Below the pieces are notes generated by a model. It searched no databases. It worked only from the letters and a program-made list of their open reading frames with translations, and was not told the origin of the DNA. The position numbers and the translations under genes were made by a program. From contig JARIDO010000025.1 in assembly GCA_029263895.1 (NCBI GenBank), positions 1-64,000 on the forward strand: a DNA stretch of 64,000 bases, written 5' to 3'. Of this stretch, positions 17,536 through 26,946 are shown piece after piece. The first letter of the stretch is position 1. Every line of letters starts with the position of its first letter. The DNA is from Sporosarcina sp. (GTDB taxonomy: Bacteria; Bacillota; Bacilli; Bacillales_A; Planococcaceae).

Positions 17536-18240
17536 TTATCTCTTCGGTTCATAATTTAACAACTTAAACATATCGCGCAGTTCTTCCTTCGACAAATCTC
17601 TCCATTGACCGATTGGAAGGTTACCTAAATGGATATTCATGATCCGCGTTCTTTTTAACTTGTGGACGTTGTAGCCAAGTGTAGAGCACATACGACGAAT
17701 TTGTCGATTTAACCCTTGTGTCAATGTAATGTTGAAACTGAATGGATCGAGTTGCTTCACTTTACACGGTTTTGTAGTCGTATCTAAAATTTCGACGCCA
17801 GACTCCATTTTTCGAATGAAATCCTTTGTAATAGGACGATCAACTGTGACAATATATTCTTTTTCATGCCCGTGCTCTTCACGCAAGATTTCATTGACAA
17901 TATCACCATCATTCGTCAGTAACAGCAAGCCGTTTGAATCTTTGTCAAGACGTCCAATATGGAATATTCGCAACGGGTGGTTTACAAAATCGACGACATT
18001 CCCTTCAATATGCTTCTCTGTCGTACTTGTGATGCCGACAGGTTTGTTGAGTGCGATGTAGACAAGTTGCTGTTCAGTCGTCACCAAGTTTCCATCTGCT
18101 TCTACAATATCGCCGGCCTCGACTTTACTACCAAGCTCGGCAAGTTGTCCGTTGATGGTAATTCGTCCTGCTTCAATCCATTTGTCTGCTCCACGACGAG
18201 AGACAATTCCCGCTTCACTTAAATATTTATTAATACGCAT
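17536..18240 (-). CDS. rluF: 23S rRNA pseudouridine synthase, RluF/RsuA family
   Basis: A 234-residue enzyme. An S4 RNA-binding domain occupies about residues 1-60 ([20 protein letters not shown]). The catalytic domain carries the active-site aspartate in [20 protein letters not shown] at about residues 93-112. The C-terminal [20 protein letters not shown] block is typical of the RsuA/RluE/RluF branch. The DKDS-N-G wording fits RluF (position 2604) better than RluB or RsuA. ATG 18240 is preferred over GTG 18249 because AAAGGTGA is at good spacing. Confidence 0.85.
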   Translation of the reverse strand: MRINKYLSEAGIVSRRGADKWIEAGRITINGQLAELGSKVEAGDIVEADGNLVTTEQQLVYIALNKPVGITSTTEKHIEGNVVDFVNHPLRIFHIGRLDKDSNGLLLLTNDGDIVNEILREEHGHEKEYIVTVDRPITKDFIRKMESGVEILDTTTKPCKVKQLDPFSFNITLTQGLNRQIRRMCSTLGYNVHKLKRTRIMNIHLGNLPIGQWRDLSKEELRDMFKLLNYEPKR

Positions 18241-18325
18241 TGTTGTCACCTTTTCTGATGAATTTCATATATCTATTGTAGCGTGTGTAGCACGAGAGCG
18301 CTAGTTCACTTGAATACAGAAAAGG

Positions 18326-18354
18326 TTGACAATTCAAACCTATTGTATTACGAT
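18326..18354 (+). promoter_or_regulatory. Promoter of the trp operon leader
   Basis: TTGACA (18326-18331), a 17-base spacer and TACGAT (18349-18354). Transcription should start near 18361, just before the T-box. Confidence 0.65.
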
Positions 18355-18369
18355 AAGAACATCTTTTTT

Positions 18370-18690
18370 AAAGAAGGGCAGAAGGTACCGATAGCGGTGT
18401 CGCCCACGGACAGACGAGCATAGCTGAGAAATTATTGAATAAGAAGAGTAGCAACGGTTTGCGAGGGCAGAGAGTCAGTGGTTGGTGAGAACTGATTCGC
18501 ATCCGGTGTGAATGGACTTATGAGAGTCATCTTGTATGTAGTCAAGATGAACGTCTAACCCACGTTATGGGGTGTGCTCGTATTGGAGCACGTAAAGAGG
18601 GAGTGGCAACACTTCAATCAGGGGTGGCAACGCGGTCGTAACCGTCCTCTGCAATCAGACAAATCTGTCTGATTGCAGAGGGCTTTTTTT
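18370..18690 (+). promoter_or_regulatory. Trp-specific T-box leader of the trp operon
   Basis: The leader has T-box architecture. Stem I carries the AGAGAG-type element (near 18469) and a specifier loop with TGG at 18513-18515 followed by A. The T-box core GGGTGGCAACGCGG lies at 18622-18635. The terminator is a perfect 16-bp stem (18646-18661 / 18666-18681) followed by GC and seven T. Uncharged tRNA-Trp would read UGG and stabilise the antiterminator, turning trpEDCFBA on when tryptophan is short. A GAGTGGCAAC at 18601 partly duplicates the T-box core. Confidence 0.93.
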
Positions 18691-18718
18691 ATTTTACAAA
18701 AAGGAGAGCTGAGCAGAG

Positions 18719-20101
18719 ATGAGCAAAGAACAGACGAGGGTACGAACGACTGTAAAGAAATTGAATGGAGATTGTCTTACTCCGATTTTATTGTTCAGAA
18801 GAATGACAGGAAGTCAGAAGTTTCTATTGGAGAGTTCATCGGATAAGGAAGGCACGGGTCGCTATTCCTTTATGGGCATGAACCCAATGAAGTCGTATCG
18901 GGGAACAAGTGGAAAGATTGTAGAAACGGTACTTGAAACAGGCCAACAGTACTTGCATGAGGGTGACTTGTTTACGTTATTGAAAAGGTTAACGCCCCGG
19001 ATTGAGGCTGCCTTGGAATATCCTTTTTTTGGAGGAGCTGTTGGATATGTTAGTTATGGGGCTGTTGAAAATGAATCGACTTCCCATAAGGGCCACCTTG
19101 GATTGCCAGACGTCTATTTTAACACATACGATACCGTCATTATTTTTGATCATTTGTTAAACGAAGTGACGTTAGTGCATACGGAAATTAATCCTGAACA
19201 AAAAGGTATGAATCTAGATGACCTAGCACAGAGTCTACTAACAGAAAAAGTACTCGACGAAGTAGGATTCACGATGTCAGCTTACGAAAGTTCCGTTTCA
19301 CAGATTGAATTTGAGCAACTAGTACGAAGAGCGAAAAAACATATTGATACTGGAGCTGTCGAACAAATTGTACTGTCAAGAAGAATGGAAGCGGACTTTA
19401 CAGGAAATCCATTTACAGTCTACCGACAACTAAGAAAACGAAATCCATCACCTTATATGTATTATATGGAATTTGAAAATCACACCGTCATTGGAACGTC
19501 GCCTGAGAGCCTCGTCAGCGTAAAAGATAATCGAGTGTTGATGAATCCAATTGCTGGAACGCGCAGAAGAGGACATACCGCGCAAGAAGATGAAGCTCTT
19601 GAACGAGAATTACGAGCGGATCCGAAAGAGCTTGCAGAGCATGAAATGTTAGTGGCATTAAGTAAAAAGGAAATGCACCTCGTTTGTGATGAATCATCCA
19701 TTCGAGTAACAAAAGATATGATAACGGTCCGTTATGAACATGTAATGCATCTGGTGTCAGAAATTGAGGGAATAAAAGCACAAGGCATTCATGCGCTCGA
19801 TACATTAAAAGTGTCAATGCCGGCAGGTACAGTGTCAGGTTCACCTAAAAACCGGGCAATGGAACTGATTAATGAATTGGAAACACTCCATCGTGGGATT
19901 TATGGAGGAGCGATTGGTTATATCGGATTCAATGGCAATATTGACTTTGCGTTAACAATTCGAACGATGATTATTCAACGTAACAAAGCGTATGTACAGG
20001 CTGGCGCTGGAATTGTAGCTGCCTCAGACCCTACATCCGAATATCAAGAAACTGTGAACAAAGCACGATCTTTGTTAGACATATTGGACGAAACAAAGTG
20101 A
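18719..20101 (+). CDS. trpE: Anthranilate synthase component I
   Basis: A 460-residue chorismate-utilising enzyme that makes anthranilate. The catalytic chorismate-binding domain covers about residues 195-455, with NPSPYMYYMEFENHTVIGTS, IAGTRRRG, MPAGTVSGSPKNRAMELI and GGAIGYIGFNGNIDFALTIR all intact. The N-terminal domain carries the feedback loop LLESSSDKEGTGRYSF. AAGGAGA lies about 11 bases before ATG 18719, directly after the T-box terminator. No trpG amidotransferase gene follows; as in Bacillus the glutaminase subunit may be the shared pabA product encoded elsewhere (inference). Confidence 0.95.
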   Translation: MSKEQTRVRTTVKKLNGDCLTPILLFRRMTGSQKFLLESSSDKEGTGRYSFMGMNPMKSYRGTSGKIVETVLETGQQYLHEGDLFTLLKRLTPRIEAALEYPFFGGAVGYVSYGAVENESTSHKGHLGLPDVYFNTYDTVIIFDHLLNEVTLVHTEINPEQKGMNLDDLAQSLLTEKVLDEVGFTMSAYESSVSQIEFEQLVRRAKKHIDTGAVEQIVLSRRMEADFTGNPFTVYRQLRKRNPSPYMYYMEFENHTVIGTSPESLVSVKDNRVLMNPIAGTRRRGHTAQEDEALERELRADPKELAEHEMLVALSKKEMHLVCDESSIRVTKDMITVRYEHVMHLVSEIEGIKAQGIHALDTLKVSMPAGTVSGSPKNRAMELINELETLHRGIYGGAIGYIGFNGNIDFALTIRTMIIQRNKAYVQAGAGIVAASDPTSEYQETVNKARSLLDILDETK

Positions 20102-20122
20102 GAAGGAAGGGGGAGATAGCAA

Positions 20123-21154
20123 ATGAAAGAATTTGTGGAAAAGGTATCGAACAATCGGCATTTAACGACAGAAGAAATGACAGAGGCAGCGACACTGTTA
20201 TTTCAAGACCAAGTAGACGTCGAGTTAATGCAAGATTTTCTAGTCGCGCTTTCCAAAAAAGGAGAGACTGCCTATGAAGTGGCGGCACTTGCGAATGTTA
20301 TGAACACATTTGCGCTTCCAGTAGATTTTCCAAAGGCGAGTTACATGGATAACTGTGGAACGGGAGGCGATGGTTCAAACAGTTTCAACATTAGTACGAC
20401 GGCTGCATTTGTCTTGGCTGGAGCTGGAGTTCCAATTGCAAAACATGGGAATCGCAAAATATCCAGTCGTGCAGGTAGTCATGACGTGTTGGAAGCATTA
20501 GGCATTCGCTCAGATTTCACACCACAAGAAACAGCATCTTTACTCAGGCAAGAAGGGCTCGCTTTCTTATATGCACCCGTTATACACCCGAAACTCAAGC
20601 GTATTAGTACAGTACGTCAACAAATCGGAAAACCAACGATTTTTAACTTGGTAGGACCTTTAACGAATCCGACTAAACTAACGACACAATTCACAGGCAT
20701 TAATCGACCTGATTTCATCATGGAATACGCAACCGTTTTAGGAATGCTTGGAAGAGAACGAGCAATTGTTGTGTCAGGTGCTGGTGGAATGGATGAAGCG
20801 TCGTTAGCGGGACAAAATGAATTTGTTTTGTTGGATAAAGGAGATTTAATTCCATTCTCACTCACAGCAGAAGATGTAGGTTTAACAGCAGCGGAACCTT
20901 TCTCCATTCTTGGCGGCGATGCAGTTGAAAACGCAACAATTATTCGTTCAATCCTGACTGGTGAACGGGGGCCCTGTTTTGACACGGTTGTTTTTAATGC
21001 GGGAATTGGATTATTTGCTAGCGGACAGACGACATCCATTAAAGAAGGAGTGCAATTGGCAACGGAAAGTATACTAACCGGCAACGCATTACGAAAGTTA
21101 GAAGCGGTTGTCAATTTTAGTCGAAAACACGAAAAGGAGACGGTTGCTAGATGA
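20123..21154 (+). CDS. trpD: Anthranilate phosphoribosyltransferase
   Basis: A 343-residue enzyme joining anthranilate to PRPP. The PRPP-binding loop DNCGTGGDGSNSFNISTTAA is at about residues 75-94 and KHGNRKISSRAGSHDVLEAL at about 108-127. The anthranilate-side motif HPKLKRISTVRQQIGKPTIF follows near 155. GGAAGGGGGAG precedes ATG 20123. Its stop overlaps the trpC start as ATGA (21151-21154), so translation is coupled. Confidence 0.95.
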   Translation: MKEFVEKVSNNRHLTTEEMTEAATLLFQDQVDVELMQDFLVALSKKGETAYEVAALANVMNTFALPVDFPKASYMDNCGTGGDGSNSFNISTTAAFVLAGAGVPIAKHGNRKISSRAGSHDVLEALGIRSDFTPQETASLLRQEGLAFLYAPVIHPKLKRISTVRQQIGKPTIFNLVGPLTNPTKLTTQFTGINRPDFIMEYATVLGMLGRERAIVVSGAGGMDEASLAGQNEFVLLDKGDLIPFSLTAEDVGLTAAEPFSILGGDAVENATIIRSILTGERGPCFDTVVFNAGIGLFASGQTTSIKEGVQLATESILTGNALRKLEAVVNFSRKHEKETVAR

Positions 21155-21939
21155 CAATACTAGAAACAATTCTTGCTTACAAACGATTAGAAGTAAAACA
21201 ATTAGTAGAGCAAGATGCATGTACATTCCCTAGTCGTCAGAACAGGCCATCTTTGTTCAATTCGTTATATGGTGGGGATCATTTAAGAGTAATTGCAGAA
21301 ATCAAACGTGCCTCACCGTCAAAAGGAATCATTAAAGAAAATGTAAATCCTGTCGAACAAGCAATTGCCTATTTCAATGCAGGAGCGGCTTGTATTTCAG
21401 TGTTAACAGATGAACGCTTTTTCAAAGGGTCCTACGATGATTTAGCAGCAGTCGCAAATGTTGTGCCTATACCGCTACTATGCAAAGACTTCATCATTCA
21501 TCCAGCACAAATAGATCGGGCTCGACATGCAGGAGCATCCGTTATTTTATTAATAGTGGCGGCGTTAAATGATTCTGAACTTAAATATTTATATACGTAT
21601 GCAAAGAATTCGGGATTGGAAGTTTTAGTTGAGATTCACGATGCAATGGAATTACAAAGAGCTTTGGCGCTTGATGCTAAATTGATTGGTGTGAACAATC
21701 GTGATCTTCGTAGTTTCGAAGTTGATTTGGCACGAACTGAAGAAATTGCTGCACTCTTTCCATTTCACGAACACCGTGTTCTGATTAGCGAAAGTGGCGT
21801 ACTTTGCAAAAGAGATGCGCACCGTGTAGCGAAAGCTGGTGCTGCAGCAATTTTAGTTGGCGAAAAGATAATGAAAAGTGATGATGTGACGATGACGATA
21901 CGTTCCTTACAAATTGATGTAACAGAGGTCGTTCGATGA
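21151..21939 (+). CDS. trpC: Indole-3-glycerol phosphate synthase
   Basis: A 262-residue TIM-barrel enzyme that closes the indole ring. Conserved blocks: IAEIKRASPSKGII at about residues 49-62, ISVLTDERFFKGS, PLLCKDFIIHPAQIDRARHA (catalytic lysine), LIGVNNRDLRSFEVDL and LISESGV. Length is normal and it is not fused to TrpF. It overlaps trpD upstream and trpF downstream by four bases each, both as ATGA. Confidence 0.95.
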   Translation: MTILETILAYKRLEVKQLVEQDACTFPSRQNRPSLFNSLYGGDHLRVIAEIKRASPSKGIIKENVNPVEQAIAYFNAGAACISVLTDERFFKGSYDDLAAVANVVPIPLLCKDFIIHPAQIDRARHAGASVILLIVAALNDSELKYLYTYAKNSGLEVLVEIHDAMELQRALALDAKLIGVNNRDLRSFEVDLARTEEIAALFPFHEHRVLISESGVLCKRDAHRVAKAGAAAILVGEKIMKSDDVTMTIRSLQIDVTEVVR

Positions 21940-22550
21940 CGAAAGTGAAGATTTGTGGACTGATGGAAAAACAGCATGTAATTGCAGCAATAGAAGCAGG
22001 TACTGATGCAATTGGATTTGTGTTTGCACCTAGCAAAAGACGGCTAACTGTCGCAGAGGCAAAGGAACTTGCATTAGTCATTCCGGAAACCGTTTTAAAA
22101 GTAGGTGTCTTTGTCAATCCAACGTCAGCAGAAATTGAAGAAGCATTTCATGAAGTTCCATTAGATATTATTCAATTACATGGCGATGAAAACGAAGAAT
22201 TCATTGCGAAAAATAAATTCCCCTTTATTAAAGGAATAGCAGTAAAAGAGTATTCGGATGTACTAGAGGCAAAAGCGTTTGAAGTGGATTATTATCTTTT
22301 TGATGCGCCTGGAAAAGAATTCAAAGGTGGCGGAGGCGAGACCTTCGATTGGCGGTTATTGTCGGAAGTTGGAATCCCATCAAGTAGATTAGTGTTAGCG
22401 GGTGGGCTTCATGCAGGGAATGTAGAAGAAGCAATCAGGCGCGTGAAACCTTATATGGTGGACGTATCCAGCGGGGTTGAGCGTGAAGGTAGAAAAGACG
22501 AGCAACTAATTCGTACATTTGTACAGTTAGTAAAAGCAGAGGAGAGATGA
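21936..22550 (+). CDS. trpF: Phosphoribosylanthranilate isomerase
   Basis: A 204-residue TIM-barrel isomerase. The opening KVKICGLMEKQHV holds the catalytic cysteine, and the acid-base aspartate is in YYLFDAPGKEFKGGGGETFD (about residues 115-134). The phosphate-binding end LAGGLHAGNVEEAI and VDVSSGVEREGRKD are intact. The start overlaps trpC as ATGA. Stop and the trpB start are four bases apart. Confidence 0.93.
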   Translation: MTKVKICGLMEKQHVIAAIEAGTDAIGFVFAPSKRRLTVAEAKELALVIPETVLKVGVFVNPTSAEIEEAFHEVPLDIIQLHGDENEEFIAKNKFPFIKGIAVKEYSDVLEAKAFEVDYYLFDAPGKEFKGGGGETFDWRLLSEVGIPSSRLVLAGGLHAGNVEEAIRRVKPYMVDVSSGVEREGRKDEQLIRTFVQLVKAEER

Positions 22551-22553
22551 GTA

Positions 22554-23753
22554 ATGGTAAAAGAAGCTGTACAAGTTGGAAGATATGGTAAATACGGAGG
22601 ACAGTTTGTACCGGAAACACTGATGCCTGCATTAATAGAACTTGAAGATGCGTTCGATGAAGCCATTATTGACCCACTTTTCATAGAAGAGTTAGCGGGG
22701 TACTTAAAAGACTTTGTGGGTCGAGAAAACCCTCTCTATTTCGCAGAACGTTTAACGACAGCGGCTGGCGGTGCCAAAATCTATTTAAAGCGTGAAGACC
22801 TGAATCATACAGGCGCACATAAAATTAATAATTCACTCGGTCAGGTGTTGCTTGCCATACGTATGGGAAAGCAAAAAATTGTAGCTGAAACAGGAGCAGG
22901 TCAACATGGTGTTGCTACGGCTACGGCATGTGCACTGTTTGGCTTAGAATGTATGATTTTTATGGGGGCAGAAGATATACGTAGACAAGAACTAAATGTT
23001 TTTCGAATGGAACTACTCGGCGCTAAAGTAGTAGCAGTCGATAAAGGTGCAAAAACATTAAAAGATGCTGTGAATGAAGCATTACGTTATTGGGTGGCAA
23101 ATGTAGAAGATACACACTATATATTAGGGTCAGCATTAGGACCGCATCCATTTCCGAAAATTGTACGCGAATTTCAACGTGTAATTGGTGTAGAAACAAA
23201 GCGTCAAATTATTGAAAAGGAGGGGAAATTACCTAATGCAATTGTTGCTTGTATCGGAGGTGGTAGTAATGCAATAGGGATGTTCGACCCTTTTTTAAAT
23301 GATGAAAAAGTGGCTTTATATGGTATTGAGGCTGCTGGTGAAGGTATTTCAACTGGCCGTCATGCAGCAGCAATCGCAACAGGCAAGGAAGGAGTTCTTC
23401 ATGGGGCATTTATGTATATTTTGCAAGATGAAAACGGACTCATCCAAGAAGCACACTCCATTTCAGCGGGTTTAGATTATCCAGCAATAGGACCCGAACA
23501 TTGCCATTTACATGACATCGGTCGAGTACATTATACATCGGTGACAGATACAGAAGCTTTAGATGGGCTACAATTACTGGCGCAGAAAGAAGGGATTATA
23601 CCGGCACTTGAAAGTGCACATGCGGTCAAATACGCTTTTGAACTAGCAAAACAAATGGACAATGAAGAAATTGTTGTCGTCTGCCTATCAGGCCGAGGAG
23701 ACAAAGATGTTCAGACGGTGCGCGATGCTTTAGGAGGTAGAATAGATGCCTAA
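22554..23753 (+). CDS. trpB: Tryptophan synthase beta chain
   Basis: A 399-residue PLP enzyme condensing indole and serine. The PLP lysine is in [19 protein letters not shown] at about residue 90. [14 protein letters not shown], the PLP-phosphate loop [12 protein letters not shown] and the C-terminal [12 protein letters not shown] are all present. GGAGAGATGAG precedes ATG 22554. Its end overlaps trpA by eight bases. This is the TrpB1 type that works with TrpA. Confidence 0.96.
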   Translation: MVKEAVQVGRYGKYGGQFVPETLMPALIELEDAFDEAIIDPLFIEELAGYLKDFVGRENPLYFAERLTTAAGGAKIYLKREDLNHTGAHKINNSLGQVLLAIRMGKQKIVAETGAGQHGVATATACALFGLECMIFMGAEDIRRQELNVFRMELLGAKVVAVDKGAKTLKDAVNEALRYWVANVEDTHYILGSALGPHPFPKIVREFQRVIGVETKRQIIEKEGKLPNAIVACIGGGSNAIGMFDPFLNDEKVALYGIEAAGEGISTGRHAAAIATGKEGVLHGAFMYILQDENGLIQEAHSISAGLDYPAIGPEHCHLHDIGRVHYTSVTDTEALDGLQLLAQKEGIIPALESAHAVKYAFELAKQMDNEEIVVVCLSGRGDKDVQTVRDALGGRIDA

Positions 23754-24519
23754 AACGAAACTAACGCTTGCAATTAATGAAGTTCTTGTCTCAGGTGGAA
23801 AAGCTTTTATACCTTATATTATGGCGGGGGATGGGGGCTTGAAAAATTTAGAGGAAACGCTTCTATTCCTTCAAAAAGAGGGTGTAACCGCTATTGAAAT
23901 TGGCATTCCATTTTCAGATCCTGTTGCAGATGGACCGGTTATTCAAAGAGCAGGAGAGCGTGCTTTAGCCAACGGCGTAACCCTTAAAGGCGTCATGAAG
24001 ACAATTGCATCATTCAAAAAACCATTGGACGTTCCACTTGTTGTAATGACCTATTTGAATCCAATCGTGCAGTATGGCATTTCGAAATTTGTAGAAGACT
24101 CCACCGCGTTAGGAATCAGCGGACTAATTATTCCTGATTTGCCATTCGAAGAACGCGCACTCATTTACAATGAATTGTGCAACAGTGAAATTGCTCTCAT
24201 ACCACTTATTTCATTAACAAGTTCAGAAGATCGAATAAAAAAGATTGCGAATGGGGGAGAAGGGTTCATTTATGCTGTTACAGTAAACGGAATAACAGGT
24301 GCCCGTGAAAGCTTCAAGCATAATTTAGTAGACCATTTTTTTACTATCAAAAAATACAGCCCTGTTCCAGTTCTCGCGGGCTTTGGGATATCAACACCTG
24401 AACAAGTTCAATCAATGGGAGAGTTTTGCGACGGGATAATTGTTGGAAGTGAAATTGTTGATAGACTTCATCAAAAAGATTACGCAAAAGTAACTTCGCT
24501 TGTTAAAGCATCTAAATGA
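23746..24519 (+). CDS. trpA: Tryptophan synthase alpha chain
   Basis: A 257-residue TIM-barrel subunit that releases indole from indole-3-glycerol phosphate. The catalytic glutamate is in [20 protein letters not shown] (about residues 46-65). The catalytic aspartate is in [10 protein letters not shown], and the phosphate loop is [10 protein letters not shown]. Last gene of the trp operon; a hairpin terminator follows. All catalytic residues are intact. Confidence 0.95.
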   Translation: MPKTKLTLAINEVLVSGGKAFIPYIMAGDGGLKNLEETLLFLQKEGVTAIEIGIPFSDPVADGPVIQRAGERALANGVTLKGVMKTIASFKKPLDVPLVVMTYLNPIVQYGISKFVEDSTALGISGLIIPDLPFEERALIYNELCNSEIALIPLISLTSSEDRIKKIANGGEGFIYAVTVNGITGARESFKHNLVDHFFTIKKYSPVPVLAGFGISTPEQVQSMGEFCDGIIVGSEIVDRLHQKDYAKVTSLVKASK

Positions 24520-24530
24520 GTAGCGAAATG

Positions 24531-24575
24531 AATCTCTGTTCTAAACCATTAGTTGGTGAAGAATAGAGATTTTTA
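24531..24575 (+). terminator. Terminator of the trp operon
   Basis: AATCTCTGTTCT / AGAATAGAGATT (one G-T pair) followed by TTTTAAT. Confidence 0.7.
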
Positions 24576-24642
24576 ATAATTGCACAATTTCTTGAAACTT
24601 TCTTATGGAAATTTCGTACATATATAAAAGGGGTTGTGCTTG

Positions 24643-25617
24643 ATGGATATGAAAGAGATTAGACAAGAGGTTGAAACGACATATGAAAAAGTAAAGTCGT
24701 TGGCGGGTTGGTCAGTGGATAAAAACGTCGTCTTGACTATGACTTCGTATTACATAACTTCTGATCGAGAATTTGATGCTGCGAGTTTAAACCGTGCAAT
24801 GGATGAACTAAAGAGTAAAACGGGTTGGTTATCGCCACTACGGGGTAGTCTTTTGCCGATGATGGCTGCCTTTCTTGACCAACCGGGAACTGCAATAGCA
24901 GATGAAATCGATCGCTTGTTTACAAAACAGCAAGTCTTAAAAAATGTAGGTTTTCGTAATACAATCCATTCTTATATTGCTGCACTTTTACTTACAGATA
25001 CTGTAGAATCCTATGAAAAAGAAGCACGACAAGCAAAGAAATTATACGATGCTATGAAAAAACATCATTTCTTTTTAACATCTGATGATGATTACGCATA
25101 TGCAGTCCTCTTAGGTAAAAAAAATGAGAATACAGTTAAACACGCTAAGTCAATGCGAACATATTATGATGCACTTCGTTCAGAAAGTTTTAGAGCCGGA
25201 AATGAATTACAATGGATGTCCCAAGTTATGACGTATAAACAAATCGATTTTAACCCTCAAAATGTCAAACGGTCATTTGAAATACTTAGTCTTTTTAAAA
25301 AAGAAACGAAAGTTAAACCAGTTCATTATCCTATGATTGGATTTCTTACAATTCATGGAACGATGGATACCGAATTAAAAACAATTATTCAGTTAACACG
25401 GGAGCTAGAGCAATCGAAGCCTTTTAAATGGCATAAGGAAATGGCGCTTTCAATGGCGATAGGTTACTACATGCATAACCTAATGGGTGATGCAGATGTA
25501 GTGCATGCAAGCCTAAGTACGTCTATCGAAATGATAATACAGGCTCAGCAAGCTCTGATGATTGCGACGATGGCAGCGTTAGTGGCATCTTCTGCAAACA
25601 CTTCTACTACACAATAA
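24643..25617 (+). CDS. DUF4003 family protein
   Basis: A 324-residue soluble, mainly helical protein of the DUF4003 family found in Bacillales. Typical blocks are SYYITSDREFDAASLNRAMD near the N-terminus, GWLSPLRGSLLPMMAAFL at about residues 64-81, and a hydrophobic alanine-rich tail (QALMIATMAALVASSA). ATG 24643 is preferred over in-frame TTG 24634 because AAGGGG (24628-24633) stands 9 bases before it. Function unknown. Single gene between the trp operon and the peptide importer. Confidence 0.75.
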   Translation: MDMKEIRQEVETTYEKVKSLAGWSVDKNVVLTMTSYYITSDREFDAASLNRAMDELKSKTGWLSPLRGSLLPMMAAFLDQPGTAIADEIDRLFTKQQVLKNVGFRNTIHSYIAALLLTDTVESYEKEARQAKKLYDAMKKHHFFLTSDDDYAYAVLLGKKNENTVKHAKSMRTYYDALRSESFRAGNELQWMSQVMTYKQIDFNPQNVKRSFEILSLFKKETKVKPVHYPMIGFLTIHGTMDTELKTIIQLTRELEQSKPFKWHKEMALSMAIGYYMHNLMGDADVVHASLSTSIEMIIQAQQALMIATMAALVASSANTSTTQ

Positions 25618-25653
25618 GATATTTAATTGCGCTCGTGTAATGTAACCTACTAA

Positions 25654-25692
25654 AATTCTATTCTTTATTGAATAGGATTTTTTATTTTTGAT
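25654..25692 (+). terminator. Terminator after the DUF4003 gene
   Basis: AATTCTATTC / GAATAGGATT (one mismatch) followed by TTTTTATTTTT. Confidence 0.7.
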
Positions 25693-25821
25693 AAATTTTA
25701 GAAAGACTTTAAGTGATTTATTTAGTAACTTGTAATAGATATAACGCAATAATGTCAATGATTGTTGTAAGTTTTCAACAAGTGAAGTAATCTGTGTATT
25801 CCGTGTTTTTAGAAAATGGTG

Positions 25822-25878
25822 TTGTGAAACTACTAGTTGTGTAGTATATTGTAACAAGTGAACCAATATCAGAAAATT
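25822..25878 (+). promoter_or_regulatory. Promoter and CodY-like box of the peptide-import operon
   Basis: TTGTGA (25822-25827), a 17-base spacer and TATATT (25845-25850) form a sigma-A-like promoter. At 25864-25878, just after the expected start site, CAATATCAGAAAATT matches 12 of 15 positions of the CodY consensus AATTTTCWGAAAATT. A weaker match lies upstream near 25805-25820. CodY control of dpp genes is known in Bacillus subtilis; here it is inferred. Confidence 0.45.
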
Positions 25879-25926
25879 ATATATAAATAATTAATTTAGG
25901 AAATAGTTGAAAAGGAGGATGTTTTA

Positions 25927-26946
25927 TTGGCAAAGCCGGTATTGGAAATCGAAAATCTCCGCACTTCTTTTAATATTAAAGGCAACTACTATGCAGCGGT
26001 GGACGGCGTTTCCTTAACAGTCCATGAAAATGAGATTATCGCAATTGTGGGCGAATCTGGATGTGGTAAAAGCGCTTTAGCACTATCTGTGATGGGTCTT
26101 CATAATGACAAAAATACAAAACTAGAAGGACAAGTTAACTTTAAGGAACAGAATCTTTTATCCCTAAACAGGTCTAAATGGAATAAAGTTCGTGGTAAAG
26201 ACTTAGCAATGATTTTTCAAGATCCTTTGACGGCTCTTAATCCACTTTCTACAATTGGTAGACAGATTGAAGAGCCGATGGATTATCATTTGAATCTATC
26301 ATCAACCGCTAAGAAAAAACGTACACTGGAATTACTTCGACGAGTTGGCATCAAAGACGAACAGCGTATATACAAACAATATCCTCACGAATTGTCAGGT
26401 GGAATGCGTCAGCGTGTCGTAATTGCTATTGCGTTAGCATGTGATCCAATTGTTCTGATCGCAGACGAGCCAACAACAGCACTGGACGTTACGATTCAAG
26501 CCCAAATTATGGACTTGATGAAGGAATTACAAAATCAAATTAAGTCAGGAATTGTTTTAATTACGCATGACTTAGGTGTTGTGGCAGAAATGGCAGATAG
26601 AGTGGCAGTTATGTATGCGGGGGAAGTTGTAGAAATAGCGGAAGTTCGAGAGTTGTTTGTGAATCCATTACACCCCTATACAAGGTCGTTGTTGAATTCT
26701 ATACCATCGAATTTGAGTGACAAAGAAAGGTTACATGTGATTGAAGGGATTGTACCTTCGATTCAAAACCTTAATCGCACAGGTTGTCGATTTGCACCAA
26801 GAATACCATGGGTTCCAAATGATGAGCATGAAGTCAGCCCAATTTTGCATGAAGTGGAAACAGGTCATTTCGTTCGCTGTACATGTTATAAGAACTTCCA
26901 CTTCCCGGAAGAGAAAGTGGGGGAACCGAATTATGTCACTACTTAA
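25927..26946 (+). CDS. dppD: Peptide ABC transporter ATP-binding protein (DppD/OppD type)
   Basis: A 339-residue ATPase. Walker A GESGCGKSA is at about residues 42-50, the signature LSGGMRQRVVIAIAL at about 156-170, and Walker B LIADEPTTALDV follows. The extended C-terminal domain typical of peptide importers ends in a cysteine-bearing segment (TGCRFAPR...FVRCTCYK), the place where DppD/OppD proteins carry an iron-sulfur or cysteine cluster motif. TTG 25927 follows AAGGAGG. Its end overlaps the next ATPase gene by 14 bases. First gene of the operon. Confidence 0.88.
   Translation: MAKPVLEIENLRTSFNIKGNYYAAVDGVSLTVHENEIIAIVGESGCGKSALALSVMGLHNDKNTKLEGQVNFKEQNLLSLNRSKWNKVRGKDLAMIFQDPLTALNPLSTIGRQIEEPMDYHLNLSSTAKKKRTLELLRRVGIKDEQRIYKQYPHELSGGMRQRVVIAIALACDPIVLIADEPTTALDVTIQAQIMDLMKELQNQIKSGIVLITHDLGVVAEMADRVAVMYAGEVVEIAEVRELFVNPLHPYTRSLLNSIPSNLSDKERLHVIEGIVPSIQNLNRTGCRFAPRIPWVPNDEHEVSPILHEVETGHFVRCTCYKNFHFPEEKVGEPNYVTT

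Noticed and set aside
26741-26932. Upstream extension of dppF
   Set aside because: It overlaps dppD entirely and encodes nothing resembling ABC ATPases; homologues begin at MSLLNVKEL.
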